Shown: positions 63,364 through 64,000 of the stretch, piece after piece | Layout: the number at the start of each line of letters is the position of its first letter | How positions within the stretch are numbered: the first letter of the stretch is position 1 | Origin: Pseudorhizobium xiangyangii | GTDB taxonomy: Bacteria; Pseudomonadota; Alphaproteobacteria; Rhizobiales; Rhizobiaceae | Length of the DNA stretch: 64,000 bases | Reading direction: 5' to 3' | NCBI RefSeq assembly: GCF_020531965.1 | Contig: NZ_JAJAWH010000001.1 | Coordinates: forward strand, 62,001-126,000 | The notes under the pieces: generated by a model | The model's database searches: none | What the model saw: the letters and a program-made list of their open reading frames with translations, nothing else | What the model was told of the DNA's origin: nothing | Program-made: the position numbers and the translations under genes

Positions 63364-64000
63364 TCAAAAGGTCTTGAAGGCTTCGATCGAGCGGGCGATC
63401 AGGCGCTCCAGGTCGTTCGGGTTGTCGTGCTCGACGATGAAGTGTTTGACGGATGTCTTGCGGAGTGCCGCCATCAGCCCCTTCCAGTCGACGGTGCCGT
63501 GGCCGACATCCGCCCAGCCATCCTCATCGGTGTTCTGGCCGGCCGGTGCGATATCCTTGACGTGGACCGCCGTGATCCGGTCGCCGTAGCGCTCCATCCA
63601 GGCGAACGGATCGGCACCGCCACGGATGACCCAGGCGATATCTGCCTCCCAGGAGAGGTCTGGGCCGCCCGCAAAAATCTGCTCCTGCGGTGTCGTGCCG
63701 TCGCCAGTTACGTGAAACTCGAAATCATGATTGTGCCAGCCGAAGGCATAGCCGGCGTCCAAGTAGCGTTTGCCGGCTTCCTGAAGACGCTGACCGAAGG
63801 CGAACCAGCCTGCGGCATCGGTGGGACGCTGGTCGGGCATAAGATAGGGGCAATAGATCGCCTCGATACCGAGCGTCCTGGCGATCAGCAGCGCCTTGGC
63901 CGGTTCCTTCTCCAGCAGATCAAGGCCGAAATGTCCGGTCGGCATGGTCAGGCCGTTGGCGTCAAGCTCGGCCTTCATCGTCTTGAGCGAACTTTCGTCG
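63364..64000 (-). CDS. Sugar phosphate isomerase/epimerase-family protein (5' end outside window)
   Basis: At least 211 residues; the frame continues past base 64000, so the N-terminus is missing. The AP-endonuclease-2-like TIM barrel is recognised by GWHNHDFEF (metal-binding His), WEADIAWVIRGG, VHVKDIAP and the late EHDNP. Such enzymes isomerise or epimerise keto-sugars and inosose intermediates. It lies 24 bp after the Gfo/Idh/MocA gene in the direction of transcription (upstream of it), so it is probably in the same operon. Confidence 0.9.
   Translation of the reverse strand, partial: DESSLKTMKAELDANGLTMPTGHFGLDLLEKEPAKALLIARTLGIEAIYCPYLMPDQRPTDAAGWFAFGQRLQEAGKRYLDAGYAFGWHNHDFEFHVTGDGTTPQEQIFAGGPDLSWEADIAWVIRGGADPFAWMERYGDRITAVHVKDIAPAGQNTDEDGWADVGHGTVDWKGLMAALRKTSVKHFIVEHDNPNDLERLIARSIEAFKTF

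Overview
The window is chromosomal DNA from an alphaproteobacterium of the order Hyphomicrobiales (Rhizobiales), most likely family Rhizobiaceae. The evidence is high GC with strong GC3 bias, a malic enzyme fused to a phosphotransacetylase domain, divergent cobT/cobS, a znuA<>znuCB-zur locus, a UvrB with long N- and C-terminal extensions, usg, DUF1289 and DUF2270 genes, and palindromic intergenic repeats of rhizobial type. I cannot name the genus. I saw no rRNA, tRNA, CRISPR array, transposase or integrase.

Layout. 1-8.6 kb: end of an enolase-superfamily epimerase gene, an LpxH-like phosphoesterase, malic enzyme, BluB under a cobalamin riboswitch, a TolB-like propeller protein and NAD synthetase. 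8.7-16.2 kb: an LTA-synthase/OpgB-like membrane sulfatase, a large Pro/Ala/Glu-rich OmpA protein, and a polar amino-acid ABC importer (binding protein and two permeases) without its ATPase. 16.2-25.4 kb: housekeeping and small conserved genes (usg, DUF2270, TPR-methyltransferase, DinB, CopD-like, beta-hydroxyacid dehydrogenase, Lrp, uracil-DNA glycosylase, SNase, PleC/DivJ-like histidine kinase) and a large unrecognised membrane protein at 18310-19902. 25.4-30.1 kb: dgkA, cobT and cobS (lower-ligand attachment of cobalamin, functionally linked to bluB), DUF1289, a retropepsin-like protease, RluA and RsmJ. 30.1-42.1 kb: a YadG/YadH-type ABC exporter, TauE/SafE, an extensin-family lipoprotein, a chemoreceptor, a thioesterase, a GGDEF-EAL protein, and a MocR regulator divergent from an EamA exporter with a perfect palindrome between them. 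42.2-46.3 kb: an HNH endonuclease gene and uvrB, whose 3' part carries an in-frame palindromic repeat.

46.36-49.03 kb is the most accessory-looking part. It is visibly richer in A+T than its surroundings and carries an sce7726-like nuclease-fold gene convergent with, and overlapping, a tightly coupled three-gene operon: small two-helix membrane protein, ImmA/IrrE metallopeptidase, beta-family protein. The composition, nuclease-like and protease components and ATGA couplings suggest a compact mobile defence or conflict module, which I regard as the best candidate for an undescribed system here.

49.4-64 kb: a rhizobial intergenic repeat, a long structured leader upstream of a Cys-rich small protein, a DUF922 metalloprotease-like protein, a PRC-barrel protein, dusA, gamma carbonic anhydrase, the Zur zinc regulon (zur-znuB-znuC, znuA and a CobW-family GTPase, with palindromic Zur-box-like sites), an RcnB-like protein, and a sugar catabolic cluster (GH43 beta-xylosidase-like enzyme, aldo/keto reductase, Gfo/Idh/MocA dehydrogenase, sugar isomerase/epimerase cut by the window end).
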